Counted from the stretch's first letter, positions 16,266 through 25,550 are shown. The stretch: DNA of 64,000 nucleotides from an uncultured Planctomycetales bacterium (GCA_937982665.1 CALJLD010000075.1:1-64000); one strand, 5' to 3'. Notes: generated by a model from the letters alone, not told the origin. A program made the numbers and translations.

Positions 16266-17831
16266 TCAACCGCCGGTATTGGCAAGTTCGCCATCTTCGT
16301 TCTGTCGTTCGCGCCACGGCTTGCCTTGCTCGTAGCTTTCCAGTTCCTTGGCCAACGTGGCTTTGGTCTCATCGTCTTCGGCCGCTTCCACGGCTTTGGC
16401 GGACCATTCCTTGGCTTTCTCAAAATCGCCGGCCTCGGCATATCCAGCGGCAAGCGTGCTCAGGATGTGCGCTTCTTTGAACTCCGTCAATTCGGCAGCC
16501 TTGGTGGCCAGTTCGATTGCGCGAGGGCCGTCACGGACGTCATCATCCGGACTTGTCGAAAGCACCCACGAGAGATTGTTGAGGACATGATCACTGTCCG
16601 GTTCCAACGCGAGTGCTTTGTTGTAATCGGTCACAGCGGACGAATGCTCTCCGACATTCAGATAGGCATCCGCTCTGGCTTGCAATGCCATGGAGTTATT
16701 GGCATCGCCGTCGAGCACCTTGTTGTAAATGTCGATGGCCTGACGGTTCTCACCGGCGGAAGAAAGCAGGAAACCGAGCCGCAGGAATGTGACGCTGTCA
16801 CTTCCGGTGGGGTCTTCGATTGCGTTCATCGCCTGACGGATGTCCTCTAACGCCTTCTCCTTGTCATCGGTTTGCAGGTAGGCGGTTGCCCGCAGCGCCA
16901 GGACTTGCGGATTTGGCCCGACAAACGCCATTGTGCGGTTGATATCGTCGATCGCTTTGGCGCCTTGCTGCAGCATGATGTGAATATTGGCCCTCTGCAG
17001 CAAAGCCAACGGCGCGACCGGCTGCAACTCAATCGCCTTGGAGTACGCTTCCACGGCATCTTCCAAGCGATCCAGGTTGACCAGCGCGCTTCCGCGAATC
17101 TCGTGTGCTTGCGCTGATTCTTCATCTTGCTCAACCGCCGCGTCAGCATCGGTCAAAGCTTTCTCGTAGTCGCCTTCGTCCAGGTAATGCTGTGCGCGCA
17201 GAGCCAGGACTTGGGCATTGTTTGGCAACAGCTCAACCGCCGCGTCATAGTCTTTTTGTTTTTCTTCCGCAGATTCCCCCACGGCCGCACGAGCGATGTA
17301 GGCTTGGGCGTGCATGGCGGGATCATCGAAGTCAAGTTCCAGCGCTTTGCTCAAAGACTCCCGCGCCTTGCCGAGATCTTGTTGCGTCATGGCATAAAGA
17401 CGCCCCAATCGATAGTGGGCCTCGGCCGAGTTGATATCGAGTTCAATGCTGCGGTTGAGATCATCGATCGCCGTTTGCCGCAAGCTGGCCATCCGCGTCA
17501 GCTGTTCCTGGCTTTGCGGAACGGCGGCCAGGATTGCCTGACTGATGCCGCGGGCGCGTTCCAGCAAAGTGCTGGAGAGCAGACTTTCGCAGAAGACCTT
17601 ATCATCATCCGAAAGGCCGGCGGTGAGTGCCTCTTCGCAAAGCTTGATGACCTCGCCCAAATCCGTCAGCGTTTGCGCCGACAGTTTGGCTTCCATCGCC
17701 TTCTGCAGAGAGTCTTGCCCTTTCTGGTCTTGATCTTGTTGGGATTGATCATCCTGGAAACCGCCGAGCGCTGGCTGCAGACAAACGAAGAGCAACAAAC
17801 AACAGGCGGCGAAAATGGACTGAGATTTCAT
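16266..17831 (-). CDS. exported tetratricopeptide-repeat protein, 521 aa
   Basis: A signal peptide (about residues 1-24, 'CCLLLFVCLQPALGG') precedes a Gln/Asp-rich linker and then about ten TPR units spaced ~34 residues, for example 'AEAHYRLGRLYAMTQQDLG', 'QAHEIRGSALVNLDRLEDA' and 'MALQARADAYLNVGEHSSA'. The C-terminus is charged ('WSAKAVEAAEDDETKATLA'). TPR arrays bind other proteins, so a periplasmic scaffold role is likely; the partner is unknown. GGAG lies upstream of the ATG at good spacing. The gene is monocistronic. Confidence 0.9.
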   Translation of the reverse strand: MKSQSIFAACCLLLFVCLQPALGGFQDDQSQQDQDQKGQDSLQKAMEAKLSAQTLTDLGEVIKLCEEALTAGLSDDDKVFCESLLSSTLLERARGISQAILAAVPQSQEQLTRMASLRQTAIDDLNRSIELDINSAEAHYRLGRLYAMTQQDLGKARESLSKALELDFDDPAMHAQAYIARAAVGESAEEKQKDYDAAVELLPNNAQVLALRAQHYLDEGDYEKALTDADAAVEQDEESAQAHEIRGSALVNLDRLEDAVEAYSKAIELQPVAPLALLQRANIHIMLQQGAKAIDDINRTMAFVGPNPQVLALRATAYLQTDDKEKALEDIRQAMNAIEDPTGSDSVTFLRLGFLLSSAGENRQAIDIYNKVLDGDANNSMALQARADAYLNVGEHSSAVTDYNKALALEPDSDHVLNNLSWVLSTSPDDDVRDGPRAIELATKAAELTEFKEAHILSTLAAGYAEAGDFEKAKEWSAKAVEAAEDDETKATLAKELESYEQGKPWRERQNEDGELANTGG

Positions 17832-18046
17832 AACCTTGCTCCAGCACGGCGACAGACGCGCTTGCGGAAAGATTGAAGAAGCTGCTTACGGATGTTTTGC
17901 TGTGATTTTAACGCGACCGATGTTTGCGCGAACGCGGCCAAAACCACCTACATCCACAATAGAAAGCGTATTCGCTGGGGCATACGGGGTAAATAGGAAT
18001 ACATTTCCGCCTGGGCAGATTGCGCGCTGGTGTGCGGTATCAGACA

Positions 18047-18092
18047 CTTTGGTGGCATCGTCTTTGGTGGCAAAGTCTTTGGTGCGGCAAGA
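18047..18092 (+). repeat. 15-bp minisatellite, three units
   Basis: Units 'ctttggtggcatcgt', 'ctttggtggcaaagt' and 'ctttggtgcggcaaga' run head to tail in the 330-nt gap between the TPR and mnmE genes. A related motif 'ggtgacaaaatctttgtgg' followed by 'cgaaatctttgtg' is seen at 56257-56293. The rest of this gap (17832-18161) shows no gene. Confidence 0.65.
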
Positions 18093-18161
18093 CTTTTTCG
18101 CTCGGTTGTTTGGATCTCGGGCCAATTGTGCCGGGCTGCTATCCCACGCTATTTTCCAATG

Positions 18162-19628
18162 CTATTTCCCTATGCAGAAGCGGCCAAAAATCCGATCCAA
18201 AAGATCATCCGTGTAGAACGCGCCGGTGACCTCGCCAAGCTGCGCGATGGCCGTGCGGACTTCCGCGGCGACTAGCTCCTCCCGCAGAGCGGGGCGAACA
18301 TGCCTGTTGGCCGTTTGCAGCGAGGTCAATGCTCGCTCCAGGGCATCACCACAACGCCGCACCGAAGCCGTGGCCATGCGTCCTTCGCGGCGGACGGCTT
18401 GCCGAGCGACGTTGGCAATACTTGTCCGCAGCTCTGACAAACCGTTTCCGGAAACTGCGCTTGTCATAAGTGCGGACGACGCCGCAGGCGAAGCCGAGGC
18501 TTGAGTTGCTTTCCGCCCACCGGTTATCGACGACTCCGCTTGGTCGACCTTGGTCACAACATCGATCACTGTCGCATCCGCAATGTTGGGATGAATGTCC
18601 GCGTTCTCGACAATTCCTTCACGACAACAAATCAGCACATCCGCCTGCGCAATTGCCGCGCTTGTTTGTCGCTGCGCAGCGACGTCAACTTCGCTCAAGT
18701 CCGAGAAGCCGCTTTGCGCGGAAATGCCTGCCGTGTCGATCAAGCGGACAGCCACACCATCAAGGGTGACATCCACTTCCAGATAATCGCGCGTCGTTCC
18801 AGCCTGTTGTGAAACGAGCGCGGCATCGTATCCGGCCAGGGCATTCAGCAAACTGCTCTTGCCGGCGTTGGGCGGTCCCACAAAGACCACTCGCCAGCGA
18901 TCTTCCCAGCGTTTGCGATTTGCAACGTTGTCAATGAGCTTTTGCGTTGCGTCGATAATCCGTGTGAGCGTCCTGTCGATTTCCTCAGGCGAAACGAACT
19001 CGATATCTTCGTCAACAAAGTCGAGCCCAGCTTCAAGTTCCGCCAACAAGTCAATCAGCTGTTCTCGCAGCGGATCAATTTGTCCTCGAAAGTCCCCGGC
19101 GGCCAACCGCAAAGCCTCGCGCAGCTCTTCTGGATTCTCCGCTTCGATCAGGCTCAGCACGGCTTCCGCTTGTGTGAGATCAAGTCGGCCGGCCAGAAAA
19201 GCTCGCAACGTAAACTCGCCAGGCTTAGCCAATCGAGCGCCATGGCGGCAAAGCGTTTGCACAACAAGATTCAGAATGGGAAGCGAGCCGAACGTATGGA
19301 ACTCAGCCGCCGGTTGTCGCGTGAAGCTGCGTTCATTGGGCCAGAAGTACAATGTGCCGGGAACGGTGGTCCCTGGCACTATGGTCTCCGGCATGCTTCT
19401 CCCAGGCTTGGTAAGGCCCATGGCATCCAGACAAATTGTTCCGTTCAGCGTTTGCGCGTGCTTAGCTTCGCAGAGTGCTGACTCTTCTTGGGCCGCGACT
19501 CCATGACGAGAAAACACTTGCTCCAGGCAAGCGGTTGTTCCCACGCCGGACAGGCGCACAATCCCGCGCGCCGCGCCGCCAGGCGGGGAAGCAATAGCAA
19601 CAATTGTATCATCCAGCGAAAACTCCAT
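18162..19628 (-). CDS. mnmE: tRNA modification GTPase MnmE, 488 aa
   Basis: With MnmG, installs the carboxymethylaminomethyl-type group on U34 of several tRNAs. Start at the ATG 19628, giving the family opening 'DDTIVAIASPPG..GIVRLSG'. The folate-binding N-terminal domain ends in 'PGEFTLRAFLAGRLDLTQAE'. The G domain has 'GPPNAGKSS' (P-loop), 'DTAG' and 'TKVD'. The C-terminal hallmark 'DRIFGRFCIGK' supplies the essential cysteine. Odd: the usual 'SYTGEDVVE...HGG' stretch is altered to 'SFTRQPAAEFHTFGS', and a tandem 'ETIVPGTTVPGT' insert precedes it. mnmG lies 32 kb away in this window. A divergent esterase-like gene starts 122 nt upstream. Confidence 0.96.
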   Translation of the reverse strand: MEFSLDDTIVAIASPPGGAARGIVRLSGVGTTACLEQVFSRHGVAAQEESALCEAKHAQTLNGTICLDAMGLTKPGRSMPETIVPGTTVPGTLYFWPNERSFTRQPAAEFHTFGSLPILNLVVQTLCRHGARLAKPGEFTLRAFLAGRLDLTQAEAVLSLIEAENPEELREALRLAAGDFRGQIDPLREQLIDLLAELEAGLDFVDEDIEFVSPEEIDRTLTRIIDATQKLIDNVANRKRWEDRWRVVFVGPPNAGKSSLLNALAGYDAALVSQQAGTTRDYLEVDVTLDGVAVRLIDTAGISAQSGFSDLSEVDVAAQRQTSAAIAQADVLICCREGIVENADIHPNIADATVIDVVTKVDQAESSITGGRKATQASASPAASSALMTSAVSGNGLSELRTSIANVARQAVRREGRMATASVRRCGDALERALTSLQTANRHVRPALREELVAAEVRTAIAQLGEVTGAFYTDDLLDRIFGRFCIGK

Positions 19629-19750
19629 GTCGGCATCAAAAGCTATCGTTAGAAGGTTGTCAAAGCCGCTAATTCGACATGGCGCACACTTTGCGATATT
19701 TTGACCCACGAGAGGGCGCACCGCATCCCGCCGTCACCAAGGAGCAAAGT

Positions 19751-20821
19751 GTGTTTAAGAACGTATTCGTCTGTTGCCTGAGCCTAATATTGATCCTGAC
19801 TGCTGCCAGCACTTCGCTTGCCCAGCAGCGCGATGTCGCCGGCGATGTTCAGCCGGACGCACAGCAGCCGCTCAAAGTGTTCATCTTGATGGGTCAATCC
19901 AACATGATCGGCTTCGGCCGAGTTGACCCGGAAACGACACAGGGAACCCTCGCTCAGCTGACAAAGAGCGAAAACAAATACCCTCACTTGCTGGACGCGA
20001 CCGGTGAATGGACCGTCCGTGATGACGTTTGGTGCGTCAAAACGACTGTAGGGCAAAAACAAGGTTGGCTGCAGCCAGGTTTTGGTGCGAGGCAGAACTT
20101 CATTGGGCCGGAGTTGCAATTTGGACATGTCGTTGGAGATGCCCTCGACGAACCGGTGCTGATCATCAAGGCCGCCCAAGGTAATCGCAGCTTGGGTTGG
20201 GACATTCTTCCGCCTGGGAGCGAGCAATTCACATTCGAGGGCCGCGTTTACGCCGGGTATAAGGACACGCCATCTTCCTGGGTGGAAGGTGAACCAAAGG
20301 AACCGGTCAACTGGTACGCAGGCAAGCAATATGATGACTTTGTCCGCGACATCCATGACGTACTGCAAAACTTGCCCAAGTACTATCCGGACTATGCCGA
20401 AGGACAGGGCTACGAAATCGCCGGGTTCGCCTGGTGGCAGGGCCACAAAGATCAAAACGCGGCGCATGCGAGCCGTTATGAGCTGAACCTGGTCAATCTC
20501 ATCAACACGCTGCGCAGAGAGTTTGAAGCGCCCCAGGCGCCGTTTGTCTTAACAACAATTGCGTTTGAAGGGCATGAACTCAAAGGTCACGGCTTGACCG
20601 TTCTGGAAGCGCAGCTGGCCGTTGATGGAGAGAACGGCAAATACCCGGAGTTTGCTGGCAACGTCAAATCCGTTGACGCGCGGGACTTCTGGCGAGACAA
20701 GTCCGTCTCCCCCAATGCCCAGGGTTACCACTACAACCACAATGCGGAAACGTACCTGGAAGTCGGCAATGCGCTGGGCAAGGCGATGATGGAGTTACTA
20801 AACAGCAAGCAGCCAGATTGA
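19751..20821 (+). CDS. exported sialate O-acetylesterase-like SGNH hydrolase, 356 aa
   Basis: I placed the start at the GTG 19751 because AAGGAG (19739-19744) sits six bases upstream and the product then begins with a clean signal peptide ('FVCCLSLILILTAASTSLAQ'). The ORF opens earlier but that part lacks sense. The catalytic block 'FILMGQSNMIGFGR' matches the SASA (DUF303) family with the serine in GQSNM. 'GPELQFGHVVGD', 'IIKAAQGNRSL' and a late 'SVSPNAQGYHYNHNAETY' supply the remaining SGNH-type motifs. Predicted periplasmic carbohydrate esterase. It converges with the gene at 20834 with a 12-nt gap. Confidence 0.88.
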   Translation: MFKNVFVCCLSLILILTAASTSLAQQRDVAGDVQPDAQQPLKVFILMGQSNMIGFGRVDPETTQGTLAQLTKSENKYPHLLDATGEWTVRDDVWCVKTTVGQKQGWLQPGFGARQNFIGPELQFGHVVGDALDEPVLIIKAAQGNRSLGWDILPPGSEQFTFEGRVYAGYKDTPSSWVEGEPKEPVNWYAGKQYDDFVRDIHDVLQNLPKYYPDYAEGQGYEIAGFAWWQGHKDQNAAHASRYELNLVNLINTLRREFEAPQAPFVLTTIAFEGHELKGHGLTVLEAQLAVDGENGKYPEFAGNVKSVDARDFWRDKSVSPNAQGYHYNHNAETYLEVGNALGKAMMELLNSKQPD

Positions 20822-20833
20822 GAAGCGCTTTTG

Positions 20834-21397
20834 CTACGGCTGCGAAGGCGGCTCTTGATTCAGCCACCACCAGCCAAGCCAAACAGCAACGGCCGCCAGG
20901 CCCAGCAAGATGGCAATCACGTACGGCCACTTCGTACGATGTTCAAGCGGTTCGTACTCTGGCATCTGCGGCGCGGCCGGGTCGCGCTGCGCCGATTCGA
21001 GTTCGTCACGGCTTGTGCCCAATAGCGCGGCCGCATATTCGAAGTCATCCGTGAGTTCTTCGCGCGATGGCTCCGCTACGTTCGCTTCGTGCAACAGTTG
21101 CTCAACCCGCTCAATTCCGTATTCGCGGGAAAGCCGTTTGTGAAACTGCTGAAAGTCGTCGCATTCGATGGCTTCCGCAAACGACCGGTACTTGTTGAGC
21201 AAGTGACCCTGGTTGTGCACCAGGACCTTTTTGCGGCAATACGCGGCAATGGGATTCCAACCCAACCTTCGCGCGTTGACCCCGGCCAGCACCAGCAGCT
21301 TGTCACGCTCTTTGTTGTTGTTGCGAATCTCGCACGCCCTGGCGAGCCGCAAGCGTAACAGCAGATGTTTCTTCGCCCGAGTGAGAGAATCCGACAT
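20834..21397 (-). CDS. hypothetical protein with C-terminal membrane anchor, 187 aa
   Basis: Cytosolic basic N-terminal region ('RAKKHLLLRLRLARACEIR') and a helical middle with 'YRSFAEAIECDDFQQFHKR' and 'YGIERVEQLLHEANVAEPS'. One strong transmembrane helix lies near the end ('WPYVIAILLGLAAVAVWLGW'), so it is tail-anchored. No family recognised. It lies convergent to the esterase gene and about 250 nt from the divergent sigma factor gene; a functional link to that sigma factor is possible but not shown. Confidence 0.65.
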   Translation of the reverse strand: MSDSLTRAKKHLLLRLRLARACEIRNNNKERDKLLVLAGVNARRLGWNPIAAYCRKKVLVHNQGHLLNKYRSFAEAIECDDFQQFHKRLSREYGIERVEQLLHEANVAEPSREELTDDFEYAAALLGTSRDELESAQRDPAAPQMPEYEPLEHRTKWPYVIAILLGLAAVAVWLGWWWLNQEPPSQP

Positions 21398-21650
21398 AAT
21401 TGGCGGTGAAGTGATCGGGCCCCTGACTTCGCGGTGAAGTCCGCTGCCCTACGTTAGGTCGACACGCGGCAAAGGGCAATCGTATTCTTGCGGCGGTGCG
21501 ATGGATGCTCCGCGATTTCTTGCAGATCATGACGTTTTTGCAGCGTCAATAACCCCAGGTAAGAGCCATGGCCAGGTTGCGATGATCGCTTGCAGCCAGC
21601 ATTCTGAAATTCGTTGAACCCTTTTCCTATCGCTCCGGCAACACTCAAGC

Positions 21651-22166
21651 ATGGCAACAGTCGTCGAACATCGATGGATCGACGTTACGACCGTAGTCCG
21701 GGAAAACCAGGCTGGGGTCTGGCGATGGCTGCGCTTCTTGGGCTGTGATGACGCCACGGCGGATGATCTGACGCAGGAAACTTTCCTGCAATTGTTGCGA
21801 AAGCCGCAATCGGATTGGCCGGAAGCGTTGCCACCATACCTGAGAGGAATCGCCCGCAATCGCTACTTGATGTGGCTGCGAGCAAAGGGACGCCGGCGGG
21901 AAACGGCCGATCTCGATCTGCTGGAAACTGTCTGGCAAGAAGTTGACCGCGAGGATGGTTTGCAAACTTTCCTCGACGCTTTGCAAGAATGCCTGGGGCA
22001 ATCAGGCGAACGCGTTCGCGAAGCTGTCCGCTTGCACTACGCCGAAGGCAACTCGCGCGAACAGATCGCCACCGCACTGGGACTCAAGCCGGAAGGTGTC
22101 AAGACGCTCCTACGACGAACCCGAGCCGCATTGCGAAAGTGCATTGAAGGAAAGCTAGCTGAATAG
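21651..22166 (+). CDS. ECF-type RNA polymerase sigma factor, 171 aa
   Basis: Region 2 is clear ('DDATADDLTQETFLQLLR', then 'YLRGIARNRYLMWLRAKGRR'), and so is region 4 with its helix-turn-helix ('SREQIATALGLKPEGVKTLLRRTRAALRKC'-like; only part quoted as motif). Length is normal for the ECF class. It is followed on the same strand, after a 600-nt palindrome-rich gap, by a membrane vWA protein. This sigma/vWA pairing recurs in many bacteria, and the vWA protein's N-terminus may serve as the sigma regulator. Target promoters are unknown. Confidence 0.93.
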   Translation: MATVVEHRWIDVTTVVRENQAGVWRWLRFLGCDDATADDLTQETFLQLLRKPQSDWPEALPPYLRGIARNRYLMWLRAKGRRRETADLDLLETVWQEVDREDGLQTFLDALQECLGQSGERVREAVRLHYAEGNSREQIATALGLKPEGVKTLLRRTRAALRKCIEGKLAE

Positions 22167-22234
22167 CCCAACAGATGGAATAACGAAACAGCTTACGAAT
22201 CAGTTTAGTTGCCAACGTCATGTGCGACGGGTGC

Positions 22235-22256
22235 CACTGGTAACTCGTTACCAGTG
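22235..22256. repeat. CACTGGTAAC palindrome
   Basis: Perfect 10-bp stem CACTGGTAAC / GTTACCAGTG with two bases between the arms. It is a variant of the CACTGGCAA hairpins at 5831 and 5937. First element of the palindrome cluster between the sigma factor and vWA genes. Confidence 0.75.
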
Positions 22257-22323
22257 CTCTCGAAACCAGAGTTGACTCAATCGGCAAAAGAGCAGAGCGA
22301 TAGAGAGCAGAGCAATTACGTAC

Positions 22324-22397
22324 CGTCATTCCCGCGCGGGCGGGAATCCAGAGTGCAACAACGAGGACCGGATTCCCGCCTGCGCGGCAACGACGGA
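22324..22397. repeat. REP-like palindrome pair, copies 3 and 4
   Basis: Forward copy at 22324-22350 (loop GCGG instead of GCAG) and inverted copy at 22369-22397, separated by 18 nt. This is the tightest head-to-head pair in the window and could fold as one long cruciform. Confidence 0.8.
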
Positions 22398-22483
22398 ATG
22401 GCGTTGGCATGACCGAAGCACGTCCTCCAACAAACACAACTAAGCCGCTCATATCAACGACGTCCAACAACACTCCAACCCGG

Positions 22484-22505
22484 CACGGGTAACAAGTTAC
22501 CCGTG
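22484..22505. repeat. CACGGGTAAC palindrome
   Basis: Perfect 10-bp stem CACGGGTAAC / GTTACCCGTG with AA at the centre. A decayed second unit ('agtaacaagttgtccgtggcaccc') follows at about 22531-22554. Related in design to the CACTGGTAAC palindrome at 22235. Confidence 0.7.
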
Positions 22506-22572
22506 GCACCCGTGTTCCAACACTTTCGGAGTAACAAGTTGTCCGTGGCACCCACGTACCAGCAATTTCCGT

Positions 22573-22591
22573 AGGTGGGTGAAACCCACCT
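22573..22591. repeat. AGGTGGGT palindrome
   Basis: Perfect 8-bp stem AGGTGGGT / ACCCACCT around GAA. Fourth distinct hairpin type in this gap; no other copy was seen in the window. Confidence 0.6.
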
Positions 22592-22663
22592 TCCGACAAA
22601 CTCAAGCCTGACAACGGCGCGTGATACCAGTAGTGAGCAATTCCCAACCAACCACAACTTGGA

Positions 22664-22693
22664 CGGGATTCCCGCCTGCGCGGGACTGACGAA
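22664..22693 (-). repeat. REP-like palindrome, inverted copy 5
   Basis: Single reverse-oriented unit of the GTCATTCCCGC family, about 75 nt before the vWA gene start. The 3' flank is changed (GACTGACG instead of AATGACG). Confidence 0.75.
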
Positions 22694-22765
22694 ATGGGGC
22701 GTTAGCCCTGCCGGGAATTCACCGAACGCGCGCGACAATCAAAATCGACAGTACAAAGGTCTGCC

Positions 22766-25270
22766 ATGAGCAAAGACACAACCAAAAACGGCGACGTCCA
22801 TGACAATGCGACCGCACACGAAGCCGCGCGAGACGAACTCCTTGACTTGGGCTTGCAAGAGTTGTCCGGCAAGTCCGAGCCGCCGGACCTGACGCAGCGC
22901 ATCATCGCCGTGGCAACGCAAACGGCCGCCCGCGAAAACGCGGCGCATGCGACGGTCAGCACGTCGTCCCAATTCGCCGCTCGAAGTCGCGGTTATGCCC
23001 GGGAGGTGTTGTGCGCGTGTGCACTGCTGGCGACCGCGATTGGTGGATATTTCCTTGGCGGCGGCGCAGGGCAATTGCAGTTGTTGGCGATGGGAAACAG
23101 CAGCAAAGAGGGAATTCCAACCCAGGACTTTGGAAGGCCCGCAACAGTGGAGGGCGAGCCGAGCCCACAACAAAAGTGGCAGGGTATGGCCGGGAAAACC
23201 GGCCTTGCCGAAGAGGCCGTTGGTGTGCCCAAACAGCATGAGTTGATTGGCCGTATTGCTTCATCAGCGGCAAGCGGCAGTGGATCGAGCACAGATGCCG
23301 ACGAAGGTGGCGGCCAATTTGGCTTCGGCGGCGGGCTTGGTGGTGGACAGATTGCGAATACAGCGCCCAAACCCCGTAATTCCGCTGGCGACTCAGACGG
23401 TGACTATGGGTATTACGAAACGACAACCATGTCGTTACGCGGAGGGCGAGGGGCAATCGGCAATGTCATACCCGGTAACGCCAAAGGCGTTTATGACTCG
23501 CGCGAAGCTGGGATGGGCGAGGGGGAGTTGCGCGGTGGGCGCGGCGTAACGATTCAGCTTGGTGACAGTTCGGAATCGATGGTGCGTGTCCTTCCTGTGG
23601 ACGGTGTCAATCCGGATTGGGTTGTAGACATCCTGGAACAGCAAATGGCCGGGAATCGGTTGGCTTCGGAAAAGGCCGACGTCGAAGCCTATGTGCGGCG
23701 GGTCAAACAACTCATCGCTCAAGAGGAAGAAGGCCACAGCGGTGATCGTTATCGCGCTGTCCATGAGAACCGTTTTCTGGATGTGCGGCTCAGCCCGCTC
23801 TCCACGTTCTCGATCGATGTCGACACCGCGTCGTACTCCAAAGCCCGACGAATGATCTTGCAGCAAGGCGTGTTGCCGCCGCCAGAAGCCGTGCGGATTG
23901 AAGAGTTCGTCAATTACTTCGCCTATGATTATCCGCACCCCGTCGGCAAAGAGGCCGCGCCGTTTGCCGTGAACTCGGAACTGGCCGCCTGTCCCTGGCA
24001 GCCAGGCCATTACTTGATGCGGGTTGCTCTGGCCGGAAAACACATTGACCAGCACGCGCGACCGACTTCGAACCTGGTGTTCTTGTTGGATGTCTCCGGT
24101 TCGATGGATTCCGATGACAAGCTAGGGCTCGTCAAGGATGGCTTGAAGCAACTTGTCGAACGGTTGGGCGAGAATGACCGCGTGGCGATTGTGGTCTATG
24201 CAGGCGATTCCGGTCTGGTGCTCCCCTCCACCAACGGAACGGAGAAAGCCAAGATTCTGTCCGTGATTGACGAGCTGAAATCGCAAGGTAGCACCAACGG
24301 CGCGGCCGGGATTGAGTTGGCGTATCAACTGGCCGAAGAAAATCTCATCGCCGATGGCGTCAATCGAGTGATCCTGTGCACCGACGGTGACTTCAACGTA
24401 GGCGTCACCAGCGATGGCGGGTTGGTGAGCCTTGTCGAGGAGAAGGCCAAAAGCGGCGTCTTCCTGACCGCGTTGGGCTTCGGCATCGGCAACCACAATG
24501 ATTCCATGCTGGAACAGATTGCCGATCGCGGCAACGGCTCGTACGCCTACATTGACAGCCGCAACGAAAGCTTCAAAGTTTTTGCGCAGCAGATGTCCGG
24601 CACGTTGGTGACCATCGCCAAGGATGTAAAGATTCAAGTGGAATTCAACCCGGCACACGTGGCCGGCTACCGATTGGTGGGCTATGAAAACCGGATGCTG
24701 GCGACCGAGGACTTTGCCGACGATACCAAAGACGCCGGCGAGATTGGCGCTGGCCATACCGTCACGGCTCTGTATGAGATTATTCCCGCTGGAGTGCAGA
24801 TTGAGCCGACGCCTGGCTTGAAGTATCAGCGGACGACCGAGCTGACCGCGGCCGCGCAAGGCGGAGAGTTTGCCAACGTCGCTCTGCGGTACAAAGAGCC
24901 GAACGCGGATGTGAGCCAGTTGCTGGAAGTGGCGATCAGCGATCCCCGCGCTGCCGCCAACGATGAGCCTGGCGATTCGTCCGATGGCGAAACAAGCGAA
25001 GATACTGGCGAAGCGGAGAACGTGGCGAACGGACCAGGCCCCATGCCGCAAGGGACGGACGAGTTCCAGTTCGCGGCCGCCGTGGCGTCCTTCGCGATGA
25101 TCTTGCGGAACTCGGCCTATCAAGGCGAGACGAGCTTTGACGCCGTGCTGGAAATGGCACGCGGCGCCGGCCCTGACGAGTTCGGCTACCGCGCGGAGTT
25201 CCTGCAGATTGTCGAAGAGGCGAAGCGAATCGCCCTGGCGAATCAGCCTGCCGAGGTAGAAGGGCAATAG
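22766..25270 (+). CDS. YfbK-type von Willebrand factor A protein with DUF3520, 834 aa
   Basis: Order: a cytosolic N-terminus (1-80) with the conserved 'ELSGKSEPPDLTQRI', one transmembrane helix (about 81-100), a Gly/Ser-rich linker, the vWA N-terminal domain (about 328-395, 'SPLSTFSIDVDTASYS'), the vWA domain (about 434-610) with metal-binding MIDAS 'DVSGSM', and the C-terminal DUF3520 ('GYENRMLATEDFADDT' onward). The large extracytoplasmic part probably binds ligand through a divalent metal. Its cytosolic tail and position behind an ECF sigma gene suggest signalling to that sigma factor, an inference. AAAGG precedes the ATG. An acidic linker ('DSSDGETSEDTGEAENVA') near residue 740 splits DUF3520. 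Confidence 0.92.
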   Translation: MSKDTTKNGDVHDNATAHEAARDELLDLGLQELSGKSEPPDLTQRIIAVATQTAARENAAHATVSTSSQFAARSRGYAREVLCACALLATAIGGYFLGGGAGQLQLLAMGNSSKEGIPTQDFGRPATVEGEPSPQQKWQGMAGKTGLAEEAVGVPKQHELIGRIASSAASGSGSSTDADEGGGQFGFGGGLGGGQIANTAPKPRNSAGDSDGDYGYYETTTMSLRGGRGAIGNVIPGNAKGVYDSREAGMGEGELRGGRGVTIQLGDSSESMVRVLPVDGVNPDWVVDILEQQMAGNRLASEKADVEAYVRRVKQLIAQEEEGHSGDRYRAVHENRFLDVRLSPLSTFSIDVDTASYSKARRMILQQGVLPPPEAVRIEEFVNYFAYDYPHPVGKEAAPFAVNSELAACPWQPGHYLMRVALAGKHIDQHARPTSNLVFLLDVSGSMDSDDKLGLVKDGLKQLVERLGENDRVAIVVYAGDSGLVLPSTNGTEKAKILSVIDELKSQGSTNGAAGIELAYQLAEENLIADGVNRVILCTDGDFNVGVTSDGGLVSLVEEKAKSGVFLTALGFGIGNHNDSMLEQIADRGNGSYAYIDSRNESFKVFAQQMSGTLVTIAKDVKIQVEFNPAHVAGYRLVGYENRMLATEDFADDTKDAGEIGAGHTVTALYEIIPAGVQIEPTPGLKYQRTTELTAAAQGGEFANVALRYKEPNADVSQLLEVAISDPRAAANDEPGDSSDGETSEDTGEAENVANGPGPMPQGTDEFQFAAAVASFAMILRNSAYQGETSFDAVLEMARGAGPDEFGYRAEFLQIVEEAKRIALANQPAEVEGQ

Positions 25271-25328
25271 CGCGCGCGGGTTATGGGTGATTCAAAAGGT
25301 GATTTGACTCACGCCGACTTATACTTGC

Positions 25329-25353
25329 GTCATTCCCGCGCAGGCGGGAATCC
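25329..25353 (+). repeat. REP-like palindrome, copy 6
   Basis: Single forward copy of the GTCATTCCCGC unit in the 280-nt gap between the vWA and HIT genes. No inverted partner follows. The remainder of the gap shows no gene. Confidence 0.8.
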
Positions 25354-25550
25354 ACTGCAAGCCGTCGCCGGGCCAAATTCCCTTCGTCTCAGGGAAATCG
25401 GCCCGACCGGCTCGCGCATCCGGCTTCTCTTCAAACGCTGTTGGCTGCGCGTACACTGCTTGCCTGGCGAATTCCCTTAGGACTAAACTACTGCTTTGAT
25501 TGGTCGTGTTGCTAATCAATCATTTCGCTGAACGATTCCGCTGAACTGCC

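Noticed and set aside
22235..22693. CRISPR array in the palindrome cluster
   Set aside because: The hairpins are of different designs, unequally spaced and without regular repeat-spacer units.
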